Shown in pieces: positions 43,938 through 51,953 of a stretch of 64,000 nucleotides of DNA. Both the position numbers and the translations under genes were made by a program. This DNA comes from Microbacterium aurantiacum (GTDB taxonomy: Bacteria > Actinomycetota > Actinomycetes > Actinomycetales > Microbacteriaceae), in assembly GCF_002872075.1 (NCBI RefSeq), contig NZ_PGGU01000016.1, positions 1 through 64,000 of the forward strand. Reading direction: 5' to 3'. Within the stretch, counting starts at the first letter, position 1; every line of letters begins with the position of its first letter. The notes beneath the pieces are model-generated. The model ran no database searches and was not told where the DNA came from. It saw only the letters and a list, made by a program, of their open reading frames with translations.

Positions 43938-45047
43938 ATGAAGAACATCACCCGACGCAGCCGCGTTCTCCTGGCTGCCGTTTCCACATCCGCAGCGCTC
44001 GCGCTCACGCTGACCGGATGCGCGAGCTCCACCGGCGGCGCAGGCGACCAGCCGGCCGGCGACACCATCGGCGTGTCACTGATCGTGAAGACCAACTCCA
44101 ACCCGTTCTTCATCGCCATGCAGGACGGCGCCAAGGCCGCGGCCGAGAAGGACGGCGTCACGCTCACCCTTGCCGCAGGCAAGGAGGACGGCGACGAGGA
44201 CACCCAGATCCAGGCCATCGAGGCCGCGATCTCCAAGGGCGACAAGGGCATCCTGATCACCCCGAACGGACCCGCGGTGCTCGACGCGATCGAGAAGGCC
44301 CGCGACGCCGGCATCTTCGTCATCGCACTGGACACCGTGCCGGACCCCGCCGACGCCGTCGACATCACCTACGCGACCGACAACTACCTCGCCGGCCAGT
44401 ACATCGGCCAGTGGACCGCGCAGAAGCTCGACGGCGCCGAAGCCGTCATCGGACTCATCGACCTGTTCGACGACAAGGCCGTCAGCGTGGACTACAACCG
44501 CGACCAGGGTTTCCTCGACGGCCTCGGCATCGAGCTCGGTGACGACCAGGTCAACGGCGACGAGGAGCCGAGCGGTTCCTACGCCGGCGGCAAGGGCGGC
44601 GAGTACACGATCGTGGGCAGCGAGGCGTCTCAGGGTGCCGAAGACGGCGGACGCACCGCGATGGAGAACCTGCTCGCGAAGAACGCGGACATCAACGTCG
44701 TCTACACGATCAACGAGCCGGCAGCATACGGCGCCTACCAGGCGCTCGAGGCCGCGGGCAAGAGCAAGGACGACGTGATCATCGTCTCGATCGACGGCGG
44801 CTGCGCCGGCGTCGGCCAGGTCGAAGAAGGCATCATCGACGCGACCAGCCAGCAGTACCCCGTCGCCATGGCCGAACTCGGCGTGAAGGCGATCGTCGAG
44901 CTGGTCAAGGACGGCAAGAAGCCCGAGGTCACCGAAGGCCTCGACTTCTTCAACACCGGCGTCAAGCTCGTCACCGACCAGCCCGCCGAGGGCGTCGAAT
45001 CGATCGACACCGCCGAAGCCACCAGCATCTGCTGGGGCGGCAAGTAA
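43938..45047 (+). CDS. frcB: Sugar ABC transporter substrate-binding lipoprotein (FrcB/RbsB type)
   Basis: 369 residues from ATG 43938, after GAGAGGAA. Lipoprotein signal with lipobox LTGC (Cys28), then a type-I periplasmic-binding fold: IGVSLIVKTNSNPFFIAMQDGAKAAAE, ILITPNGPAVLDAIEKA and VSIDGGCAGVGQVEEG. Captures a pentose or hexose outside the membrane; fructose is inferred from the PfkB kinase in the operon and similarity to FrcB. Followed by an intercistronic hairpin. Confidence 0.88.
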   Translation: MKNITRRSRVLLAAVSTSAALALTLTGCASSTGGAGDQPAGDTIGVSLIVKTNSNPFFIAMQDGAKAAAEKDGVTLTLAAGKEDGDEDTQIQAIEAAISKGDKGILITPNGPAVLDAIEKARDAGIFVIALDTVPDPADAVDITYATDNYLAGQYIGQWTAQKLDGAEAVIGLIDLFDDKAVSVDYNRDQGFLDGLGIELGDDQVNGDEEPSGSYAGGKGGEYTIVGSEASQGAEDGGRTAMENLLAKNADINVVYTINEPAAYGAYQALEAAGKSKDDVIIVSIDGGCAGVGQVEEGIIDATSQQYPVAMAELGVKAIVELVKDGKKPEVTEGLDFFNTGVKLVTDQPAEGVESIDTAEATSICWGGK

Positions 45048-45062
45048 GCACCTGATCCCCGT

Positions 45063-45102
45063 GGATGCTGCGGCCGAGCGCTCTCGCCCGGCCGCAGCAT
45101 CC
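45063..45102 (+). terminator. Intercistronic hairpin after binding-protein gene
   Basis: Perfect 14-bp stem GGATGCTGCGGCCG / CGGCCGCAGCATCC with a 12-base loop, between the binding-protein and permease genes. It probably acts as a partial terminator or mRNA stabiliser that keeps the binding protein in excess over the membrane parts. Confidence 0.75.
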
Positions 45103-45127
45103 CTGGACTACCGACGGAAGTGAAACC

Positions 45128-46156
45128 GTGACGCAACCAGCCACCTCAACCCTGGACCTCGCTGCCGAGTTCCTCGATCGGCGCACGCCGGTCGACCGCC
45201 TTCGCGGGGTGCTCCACCGCTACCCCGCCATCAGCCCCGCCGTCGTGCTCGTGATCGCCGTCATCGTGTTCGGCGTGATCAACCCGCGCTTCTTCGCAGC
45301 GGCGAACCTGTCTCTCGTGCTCGACCAGGTCTCGGTCGTCGGCACCGTCGCGATCGCCCAGACGCTGATCATCCTCACGGCCGGAATCGACCTGTCGGTC
45401 GGGGCACTGATGATCGGCACGTCGATGGTGATGGCGCAGACCGCTGCCAACAACGGCCTGCCCGCTCCGGTCGCCCTCTTCCTCGGACTCGTCGCGGCCC
45501 TCGCCGCCGGCGCGCTCAACGGCCTGCTGGTGACCCGGGTGAAGCTCCCCCCGTTCATCGCGACGCTCGGAACCTTCAACGTCTTCATCGCTCTGACCCT
45601 GCTGTACAGCGGCGGTCAGACGATCCGCAAGACCGACATGCCCGAGCTGATGACCTGGACGGCCACCGCCCTGCCGCTCGGCGACGTGCGCCTGACCGTC
45701 GGCGTCATCATCATGCTCGTGCTCTACGCGATCGTGGCCTACATCCTCGGACGCACCGCCTGGGGCCGACACGTCTACGCCGTCGGCGACGACGAGGACG
45801 CCGCACGCCTGGCCGGCATCTCGACCAAGAAGGTGCTCCTCAGCGTCTACATCGCCGCCGGAGCGATCCTCGCGGTCGCCGCCTGGATCCAGATCGGACG
45901 CTCGGGCGCTGCCAGCCCGAACGCGGGCGCCGATCTGAATCTCGACTCCATCACCGCCGTCGTGATCGGCGGCACGTCGCTCTTCGGCGGCCGCGGCATC
46001 ATCTGGGGAACGCTGCTCGGTGCGATCATCGTCGGCGTCTTCCGCAACGGCCTGTTCCTCGCGGGCGTCGACGGTCTCTACCAGACCCTCGCAATCGGCA
46101 TCCTCGTCATCGTCGCGGTCGCCATCGACCAGTGGATCAGAAAGGTACGGAAGTGA
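45128..46156 (+). CDS. frcC: Sugar ABC transporter permease (FrcC/RbsC type)
   Basis: 342 residues from GTG 45128, seven bases after GGAAG. About 10 membrane helices; LIILTAGIDLSVGALMIGTSMVMAQ and ITAVVIGGTSLFGGRGIIWGTLLGA are the RbsC-family marks. Its stop overlaps the ATPase start (GTGA), so they are co-translated. Confidence 0.9.
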   Translation: MTQPATSTLDLAAEFLDRRTPVDRLRGVLHRYPAISPAVVLVIAVIVFGVINPRFFAAANLSLVLDQVSVVGTVAIAQTLIILTAGIDLSVGALMIGTSMVMAQTAANNGLPAPVALFLGLVAALAAGALNGLLVTRVKLPPFIATLGTFNVFIALTLLYSGGQTIRKTDMPELMTWTATALPLGDVRLTVGVIIMLVLYAIVAYILGRTAWGRHVYAVGDDEDAARLAGISTKKVLLSVYIAAGAILAVAAWIQIGRSGAASPNAGADLNLDSITAVVIGGTSLFGGRGIIWGTLLGAIIVGVFRNGLFLAGVDGLYQTLAIGILVIVAVAIDQWIRKVRK

Positions 46157-46953
46157 CTCAGACCGCGCAGGAACCAGTACAGGCTCCGGCCCCCACCCGG
46201 GTGCCGGTGCTCGAGGCCAAGCGCCTCGTGAAGACGTTCGGCCGCGTCGTCGGCCTCGACGGTGTCAGCCTCCAGCTGCACGCCGGGGAGGTGCTCGCCG
46301 TGATCGGCGACAACGGCGCCGGCAAGTCGACGCTCATCAAGTGCCTGACCGGCGCCTACATCCCCGACGAGGGGCAGCTGCTCCTCGACGGGCAGGAAGT
46401 GCACTTCAAGGGTCCGCAGGATGCGCGCAATGCCGGCATCGAGACGGTGTACCAGAATCTCGCCGTCTCGCCGGCGCTCGATGTCGCATCCAACCTGTTC
46501 CTCGGACGCGAGCGTCGCAAGCCCGGCATCCTCGGTTCGGTGTTCCGCGCCCTGGACACTTCGGGGATGCGCAAGGAAGCGCGCGATCAGGTGCTGAAGC
46601 TCGGCATCTCCACGCTGCAGGACGTCACCGTCTCCGTCGAGAACCTGTCCGGCGGGCAGCGCCAGGCCGTGGCAGTTGCGCGAGCGGCGGCGTTCGGCTC
46701 GAAGGTGGTCGTGCTCGACGAGCCCACGGCGGCACTCGGCGTGCGAGAGTCCAACCAGGTGCTCGAGCTGATCGAGAATCTGCGTGGAAGCGGCGTGCCC
46801 GTCATCCTCATCTCGCACAACATGCCGCACGTGTTCCAGGTCGCCGACCGCATCCACGTGCAGCGTCTGGGCAAGCGCGCCGCCACGATCACCCCGCAGT
46901 CGCACAACATGACGGATGCGGTGGCGATCATGACCGGAGCGGCGCAGGCGTGA
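46153..46953 (+). CDS. frcA: Sugar ABC transporter ATP-binding protein (FrcA type)
   Basis: 266 residues with a single ABC domain, unlike the double-domain RbsA; this matches FrcA. Walker A GDNGAGKSTLIK, signature NLSGGQRQAVAVARA, Walker B VVLDEPTAALGV, H-loop ISHNMPH. Coupled by four-base overlaps both to the permease upstream and to the monooxygenase-like gene downstream. Confidence 0.9.
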   Translation: MTQTAQEPVQAPAPTRVPVLEAKRLVKTFGRVVGLDGVSLQLHAGEVLAVIGDNGAGKSTLIKCLTGAYIPDEGQLLLDGQEVHFKGPQDARNAGIETVYQNLAVSPALDVASNLFLGRERRKPGILGSVFRALDTSGMRKEARDQVLKLGISTLQDVTVSVENLSGGQRQAVAVARAAAFGSKVVVLDEPTAALGVRESNQVLELIENLRGSGVPVILISHNMPHVFQVADRIHVQRLGKRAATITPQSHNMTDAVAIMTGAAQA

Positions 46954-47258
46954 GCACCGACCAGGTGACGCTGTACGCGGAGTTCACCGCCGTTGCAGGC
47001 GCGGAGGCCGAGGTCGAGGCGTTGATCCGGGGATATGCGCAGGCCGTCCGCGCCGATCCCGGCAACGTCGCATTCGACGTCTACCGCCGGGTGGAGACAC
47101 CGGAGCGATTCTTCGTGTTCGAGGCATACCGTGATCGGGACGCCTTCAACGCTCACCTGGGCGACGAGGCGGGGAGCGCGTTCAACGCGAAACTGAGGCC
47201 GAGAATCGTCGAACCGCAGAGCGTGCTGTCGTTCCTGACGCCGGTCACCGAGTCGTGA
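46950..47258 (+). CDS. Antibiotic-biosynthesis-monooxygenase (ABM) domain protein
   Basis: 102 residues of the dimeric ferredoxin-like ABM/LsrG fold: VTLYAEFTAVAGAEAEVEALI, then GNVAFDVYRRVETPERFFVFEAYRDRDAFNAHL. Its neighbours are all sugar uptake and phosphorylation genes and both junctions are four-base overlaps, so it is an integral operon member. An isomerase- or LsrG-like role on a sugar-derived compound is more plausible than antibiotic synthesis, but this is inference. Confidence 0.85.
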   Translation: MSTDQVTLYAEFTAVAGAEAEVEALIRGYAQAVRADPGNVAFDVYRRVETPERFFVFEAYRDRDAFNAHLGDEAGSAFNAKLRPRIVEPQSVLSFLTPVTES

Positions 47259-48187
47259 GCCGCACGCACGTCCTCGTCATCGGGGAGGCTCTCGTCGACA
47301 TCGTCCACCGCTCCGATGGACGGATCGACGAGGCCCCCGGGGGGAGCCCCGCGAACGTGGCTCTGGCTCTGGGGAGGCTCGGCGATTCCCCGCGGCTGCT
47401 GACGCAGCTCGGGGATGACGCTCACGGCCGGCGGGTCCGGGAGTGGCTGGAGGAATCGAACGTCGAGATCGTCGCCGCACCGGCTCCGCGCACGGCCACG
47501 GCGACCGCCCACCTCGATGCGAGCGGCTCTGCGCGCTACGAGTTCGACATCACCTGGGCCCTCAGCCGCGCCACCGGTGTGCCGGCAGACGGCGTCTCGA
47601 TCGTGCACACGGGTTCGATCGCCGCACTGCTGGCTCCGGGAGCGGATGCTGTGCGCAGCATCCTCACCGCCCTTCGGGAATCTTCACTGATCACCTACGA
47701 TCCCAACGTGAGGCCCGCCCTGCTTCCGGACCGGGATCGCGCCCGGCGCGACGTCGAGTCCTTCGTCGCCCTCGCCGACCTCGTCAAGGCCAGCGACGAG
47801 GATCTCGCCTGGCTGTACCCCGGCTCCGATCCGCTCGAGATCGCATGGGCATGGCTGAAGACGGGACCCGCAGTGGTCGTGGTGACGACCGGCGCGGGCG
47901 GCGCGTTCGCCGTTTCGCGACAGGGCGTGGCGCACGTTCGCGGTCATCGTGTCGACGTCGTCGATACGGTCGGCGCGGGCGACACGTTCATGAGCGCCCT
48001 CATCCACGGCCTCCTCCAGACCGGCCTCTCCGGCGCCACCGCGCGCGATGGCCTCCGCAGCATCGGCACGGAAGCGGTGACGAGCCTGCTCGCGCTCAGC
48101 GCTCAGGCGGCGGCGATCACGGTGTCACGCCCCGGTGCGGACCCGCCTCGACTGGCCGAACTGCTCGCGGCGCCGCTCTCGCACTGA
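47255..48187 (+). CDS. PfkB-family carbohydrate kinase (fructokinase-like)
   Basis: 310 residues; phosphorylates the imported sugar, probably fructose. N-terminal IGEALVDIVHRSDG and PGGSPANVALALGRLG (first PfkB signature), second signature with catalytic Asp in VDTVGAGDTFMSALIHGLL. GTG start overlapping the ABM gene stop. Last gene of the sugar operon. Confidence 0.9.
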   Translation: MSRTHVLVIGEALVDIVHRSDGRIDEAPGGSPANVALALGRLGDSPRLLTQLGDDAHGRRVREWLEESNVEIVAAPAPRTATATAHLDASGSARYEFDITWALSRATGVPADGVSIVHTGSIAALLAPGADAVRSILTALRESSLITYDPNVRPALLPDRDRARRDVESFVALADLVKASDEDLAWLYPGSDPLEIAWAWLKTGPAVVVVTTGAGGAFAVSRQGVAHVRGHRVDVVDTVGAGDTFMSALIHGLLQTGLSGATARDGLRSIGTEAVTSLLALSAQAAAITVSRPGADPPRLAELLAAPLSH

Positions 48188-48318
48188 GCGGCGCCGCGCA
48201 CCACCGCGCCGGATCGACTGCGTATCGTCGGAGATTCGCGGCAATCTCGGACGAATTCAGCCTGAAGGTCCGAAACAGGCGCAACTCTCCGAAGATGCGG
48301 AGGGGCGGGAAGGCCCCG

Positions 48319-49248
48319 TCAGCGTAGTACCAGCGCCGCGGCGCCGATGAGCGGCCCCTCGTCGCCGAGGCCGGAGCGCACCACGCGCGTCCGCCGGGAG
48401 TAGTCATGTGCCGCACTCGCGCTCAGCGCCAGCTGCACGAGGTCGATGTAATCATCCGACACCCGCGAGAAGCCTCCGCCGATCGCGACGACATCGAGGT
48501 CGACGAGCGTTGCGGCATCGGCCAGCGCCTCGCCGACGGCCTTCGCCGAGCGTTCGATCGCGGCGCGCGCGACGGCGTCGCCCGCCGCGGCGTCCCGCGC
48601 GAGATCCTCTCCCGTGGCGCCCGCCCATCCCTGCTGACGCGCCCAGGCGGCGCTCGCGGGGCCGGAAGCGATCTCCTCCAAGGTCAGGCCGCCCTCGCGG
48701 CGCACCTGCCCGAGGTGCCCCGCATTGCCGGATGCTCCGGCGATGTACGCGCCGTTCACGACGAACCCTCCGCCGACCCCGGTGGACACCACGATCGACA
48801 GCGATGAACGCGCGTCAGCTGTCGCGCCGAGCCAGGATTCGGCGAGCGCGAGCGCACCGCCGTCGTGTCCGAACACGACGGGAAGTTCACGGCCGAGCAC
48901 AGCGGAGGCTGCCCCCCGCACCGCATCGACCAGGCCGTATCCATCGGCCAGGGGCATGTTCACCGGGAGGATCCGGCCGCCGTCCCGGTCGATCGGGCCC
49001 GCGCTGCCGATACCCGCGCCGACGAGGTCGCCGCCGTCCGGGAGCTGCGCCAGCGCGTGCCGGATGATCGCGGCGACTGCGGCGTCGAGCGACTCGGCGG
49101 TCGCCCCGCGTCCGGTCGGCTGCCGGCTGCGGCTGCCGACGACGAGCGCGCCGTCGCCTCTGACGACCGCGGCCTCCATCTTGGTGCCGCCGATGTCGAC
49201 CGCGAGCGCGTAGCGGTCACCCCCGCTCGGAACCTCCGTGCTCGTCAC
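48319..49248 (-). CDS. ROK-family sugar kinase
   Basis: 309 residues from GTG 49248, overlapping the pyrE stop by four bases. Phosphate-binding ALAVDIGGTKMEAAVV, VFGHDGGALALAE with the catalytic Asp, and STGVGGGFVVNG. The usual zinc motif CxCGxxGCxE is missing (the region reads GNAGHLGQVRREGGLTLEE), although the upstream GH is kept. Probably a glucokinase-like enzyme; the substrate cannot be fixed. Confidence 0.88.
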   Translation of the reverse strand: MTSTEVPSGGDRYALAVDIGGTKMEAAVVRGDGALVVGSRSRQPTGRGATAESLDAAVAAIIRHALAQLPDGGDLVGAGIGSAGPIDRDGGRILPVNMPLADGYGLVDAVRGAASAVLGRELPVVFGHDGGALALAESWLGATADARSSLSIVVSTGVGGGFVVNGAYIAGASGNAGHLGQVRREGGLTLEEIASGPASAAWARQQGWAGATGEDLARDAAAGDAVARAAIERSAKAVGEALADAATLVDLDVVAIGGGFSRVSDDYIDLVQLALSASAAHDYSRRTRVVRSGLGDEGPLIGAAALVLR

Positions 49249-49805
49249 TGCGGGTCGAGCCCGAGGTCGTCGAGGTCGAACGCGGCACGCCATTCCAGGC
49301 CCTCGGCCTCGATCGCCGCCTGTGCGCCGGTCTTGCGGTCGACGATCACGGCGACGGCGACGACTTCGGCTCCTTCACGGCGCAGCGCCTCGACGGCCTT
49401 CAGCGCGGACTGCCCCGTCGTGGAGGTGTCCTCGAGCACGACGACGCGCTTGCCGGCGATGTCGGCGCCCTCGATCTGGCGGCCGCGACCGTGGTCCTTC
49501 GGCTCCTTGCGCACGACGAAGGCGTCGAGCGGGCGCTCGGTCGCGACCGATGCATGCATGACGGAGTTCGCGATCGGATCGGCGCCGAGGGTCAGACCGC
49601 CGACGGCCGCGACGTCGAGATCGCCGATGAGATCGAGCATGATGCGGCCGATCGCGGGAGCGGCGCGGTGGTCGAGTGTGAGCTTGCGCATGTCGACGTA
49701 GTAGGTCGCCTGCTTGCCGCTGGAGAGCGTGAAGTCGCCGTGGAACACCGCCTCCGCCTGGATGAGGTCGAGGAGGGACTGGCGGTCTGCGTCGAGTGCG
49801 GTCAC
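49245..49805 (-). CDS. pyrE: Orotate phosphoribosyltransferase
   Basis: 186 residues from GTG 49805; makes OMP from orotate and PRPP in pyrimidine synthesis. PRPP-binding motif KRVVVLEDTSTTGQSALKAVEAL; FTLSSGKQATYYVDMRKLTLD is the family N-terminus. TACACT ends seven bases before the GTG (leaderless). Divergent from xth; translationally coupled to the ROK kinase gene. Confidence 0.95.
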   Translation of the reverse strand: MTALDADRQSLLDLIQAEAVFHGDFTLSSGKQATYYVDMRKLTLDHRAAPAIGRIMLDLIGDLDVAAVGGLTLGADPIANSVMHASVATERPLDAFVVRKEPKDHGRGRQIEGADIAGKRVVVLEDTSTTGQSALKAVEALRREGAEVVAVAVIVDRKTGAQAAIEAEGLEWRAAFDLDDLGLDPQ

Positions 49806-49845
49806 GGCATCCAGTGTAGAAGGCGGGAACGTCCGACCCCGCAAC

Positions 49846-49851
49846 TAGGCT
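49846..49851 (+). promoter_or_regulatory. -10 box of leaderless xth gene
   Basis: TAGGCT ends six bases before ATG 49858. The pyrE -10 box (TACACT, 49813-49818 on the minus strand) lies only 27 bases away, facing outwards. Confidence 0.55.
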
Positions 49852-49857
49852 GGACGC

Positions 49858-50703
49858 ATGCGCTTGGCCACCTGGAACGTCAACTCCATCCGCACCCGCG
49901 TCACCCGCACCGTCGAGTTCGCCGTGCGCGAAGACATCGATGTGCTGGCGATGCAGGAGATCAAGTGCAAGCCGGAGCAGTTCCCCTACGCCCAGTTCGA
50001 AGAGGCCGGGTATCACGTCGAAGTGCACGGCCTGAATCAGTGGAACGGCGTCGCCATCGCGAGCCGCCTGCCGATCACCGATGTGCAGACCGCGTTCGCC
50101 GGCATGCCCGGTTTCGCGAAGGGGCATGAGGGTCCGGATGCTCCGCTCGAGGCCCGCGCGCTCGGCGTGATGGTCGACGGTGTGCGGGTGTGGAGCCTGT
50201 ACGTGCCGAACGGGCGTTCGCTGGACGACCCGCACTACGCCTACAAGCTGCACTGGTTGGAGGCGCTGAAGACGGCGACGGCCGGCGAGCTCTCCGCGAA
50301 CCCCGAACTGCCCCTGGCGCTGGTCGGCGACTTCAACATCATCCCCTTCCCGCATGACAACGGCGATCCGGCCATCGTCGAGGGCGTCTCCACCCACGTC
50401 TCGCCGCTGGAGCGCGCGGCGTTCTTCGCTCTGGAGGATGCCGGCGTCACCGACGTCGTGCGCCCGCTCCTGCCGGAGGGCTACACCTACTGGGACTACC
50501 AGCGGCTGAAGTTCCCGCGCAACGAGGGCATCCGCATCGACTTCGTCCTCGGCTCGCGGACGCTGGCGGTTGCGGTCACCGGAGCATCCATCCACCGCAA
50601 CGAGCGCAAGGGCGAGCAGCCGAGCGATCACGTGCCCGTGGTCGTCGATCTCGCGTTCGGCTCCCTCGAGGACGACGACGACCTGCCGATGATCTTCTCG
50701 TGA
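49858..50703 (+). CDS. xthA: Exodeoxyribonuclease III (AP endonuclease)
   Basis: 281 residues; repairs abasic sites and 3' blocks. LATWNVNSIRTR, DVLAMQEIKC (catalytic Glu), LVGDFNIIPF (Asp, Asn) and SDHVPVVVDL (catalytic His) are all present. Leaderless ATG. Followed after 10 bases by a HAD phosphatase gene, probably co-transcribed. Confidence 0.95.
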   Translation: MRLATWNVNSIRTRVTRTVEFAVREDIDVLAMQEIKCKPEQFPYAQFEEAGYHVEVHGLNQWNGVAIASRLPITDVQTAFAGMPGFAKGHEGPDAPLEARALGVMVDGVRVWSLYVPNGRSLDDPHYAYKLHWLEALKTATAGELSANPELPLALVGDFNIIPFPHDNGDPAIVEGVSTHVSPLERAAFFALEDAGVTDVVRPLLPEGYTYWDYQRLKFPRNEGIRIDFVLGSRTLAVAVTGASIHRNERKGEQPSDHVPVVVDLAFGSLEDDDDLPMIFS

Positions 50704-50713
50704 GCGCCGCTCG

Positions 50714-51523
50714 GTGACCGTCCGGCTGATCGCCACCGACCTCGACGGGACTCTCCTCGACTCGGCATCCGCGGTCACGCCGCGCACCCGGGCGGCGCTC
50801 GATGATGCGCGAGCTCGCGGCATCCATGTGATCCCGGTCACGGCCCGTCAGCCGATCGGCCTGCGCGCGATCGCTGCGGACGCGGGGTTCGAGGGGTGGG
50901 CGCTGTGCGGCAACGGGGCCTACGCCACTCACCTCGGCGACGGACGGATGCTGTTCGCCGAGGAGCTGCCGAGCGAGACGGTCCGCACCCTGGCCGAGGC
51001 CCTGCGTGCCAGCATCCCCGGTCTGCTGTTCGCCAGCGTGCGCGAGGGCGGCGAGACGTTCGTCGCCCAGCACGGCTACGCCGAGGTCGCGAAGCTCTCC
51101 GATCACAAACGCGACCCTCGGACGATGGGTGGGGTGCCGCTGGATCAGGTGCTGGCCGCTCCCAGTCTCAAGCTGGTCATCCGGCATCCCGAGCTGGCGC
51201 CGGCGGCGCTCTTCGACAAGCTCCGCTCCCTCGGATTGGTCGGATTCGAGGCCACTCTGTCGGGTGCACCGTTCGTCGAGGTGATGGCCGAGGGCGTCAC
51301 CAAAGCCACCGGGCTCGCGCGCCTCTGTGAGCACCTCGGGATCTCGCGCGCCGACGTCGTCGCCTTCGGCGACGCGCTCAACGACGTCGAGATGCTGCGC
51401 TGGGCGGGTCACGGTGTCGCGATGGCGGGTGCCGATCTGGTCGTGCAGTATGCCGCCGACGAGATCGCCGCATCGAACGATGACGACGGGCTCGCCCGCG
51501 TCGTGGAGCGGATGCTGGGCTGA
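50714..51523 (+). CDS. Cof-type HAD-IIB phosphatase
   Basis: 269 residues. Motif I IATDLDGTLLDS, motif II PVTARQP, and motif III/IV VAFGDALNDVEMLRWAGHGVAM; the large IIB cap lies between. Dephosphorylates sugar or cofactor phosphates; the specific substrate is unknown. Confidence 0.93.
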   Translation: MTVRLIATDLDGTLLDSASAVTPRTRAALDDARARGIHVIPVTARQPIGLRAIAADAGFEGWALCGNGAYATHLGDGRMLFAEELPSETVRTLAEALRASIPGLLFASVREGGETFVAQHGYAEVAKLSDHKRDPRTMGGVPLDQVLAAPSLKLVIRHPELAPAALFDKLRSLGLVGFEATLSGAPFVEVMAEGVTKATGLARLCEHLGISRADVVAFGDALNDVEMLRWAGHGVAMAGADLVVQYAADEIAASNDDDGLARVVERMLG

Positions 51524-51529
51524 TCGAGT

Positions 51530-51553
51530 GCGATGGGCAGTTCTCCCCATCGC
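51530..51553 (+). terminator. Hairpin after HAD phosphatase gene
   Basis: GCGATGGG / CCCATCGC, eight-bp stem and eight-base loop, starting seven bases after the stop codon. It separates the housekeeping genes from the secretion/toxin region. A TACAAT at 51574-51579 just downstream may be the -10 box for the next gene. Confidence 0.6.
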
Positions 51554-51620
51554 TCGTCGCACTCCGTGCGAAATACAATGACGACGCGGTACTACACCTG
51601 TGCACTCTGGGGAGGACCAT

Positions 51621-51950
51621 ATGGGCAGCGGAGACGACGGCGTCAAGATCAGCCAGGAAGAGCTCGCAGCGACGCTCATCACGTTGGCTCAGACGATGGA
51701 TCTGTTCGCGAATTTCGAGACGAGATTCACGAACATGGCATTCAACGTGCCGTACTGGAGCAACCTCGGACCGGCCGACGACCCGAGCGGCAACCTCGAT
51801 CAGACCCTCCAAGCCCTCACAGACGACACCAAGGATCTGGCGGAGACCATCACGCTCGATCTGGGCGCGTTCTTCAACAAGGTCGATCACGTGCGGGACT
51901 CGTGGGCCGAACTCGATGCCGCTCTGGCCCAGCTCGAGAGCGAGGAGTGA
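51621..51950 (+). CDS. Small helical WXG100/T7SS-target-like protein, 109 residues
   Basis: ATG 51621, five bases after GGGGAGG. Acidic, almost entirely helical, with a central break at NVPYWSNLGPADDPSG between two long helices, the shape of WXG100-type proteins although the WxG turn is not exact. No signal peptide. First gene of a four-gene plus-strand set; probably pairs with the 411-residue protein for type VII (ESX-like) export. That role is inferred from fold, size and context. Confidence 0.75.
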   Translation: MGSGDDGVKISQEELAATLITLAQTMDLFANFETRFTNMAFNVPYWSNLGPADDPSGNLDQTLQALTDDTKDLAETITLDLGAFFNKVDHVRDSWAELDAALAQLESEE

Positions 51951-51953
51951 CCC

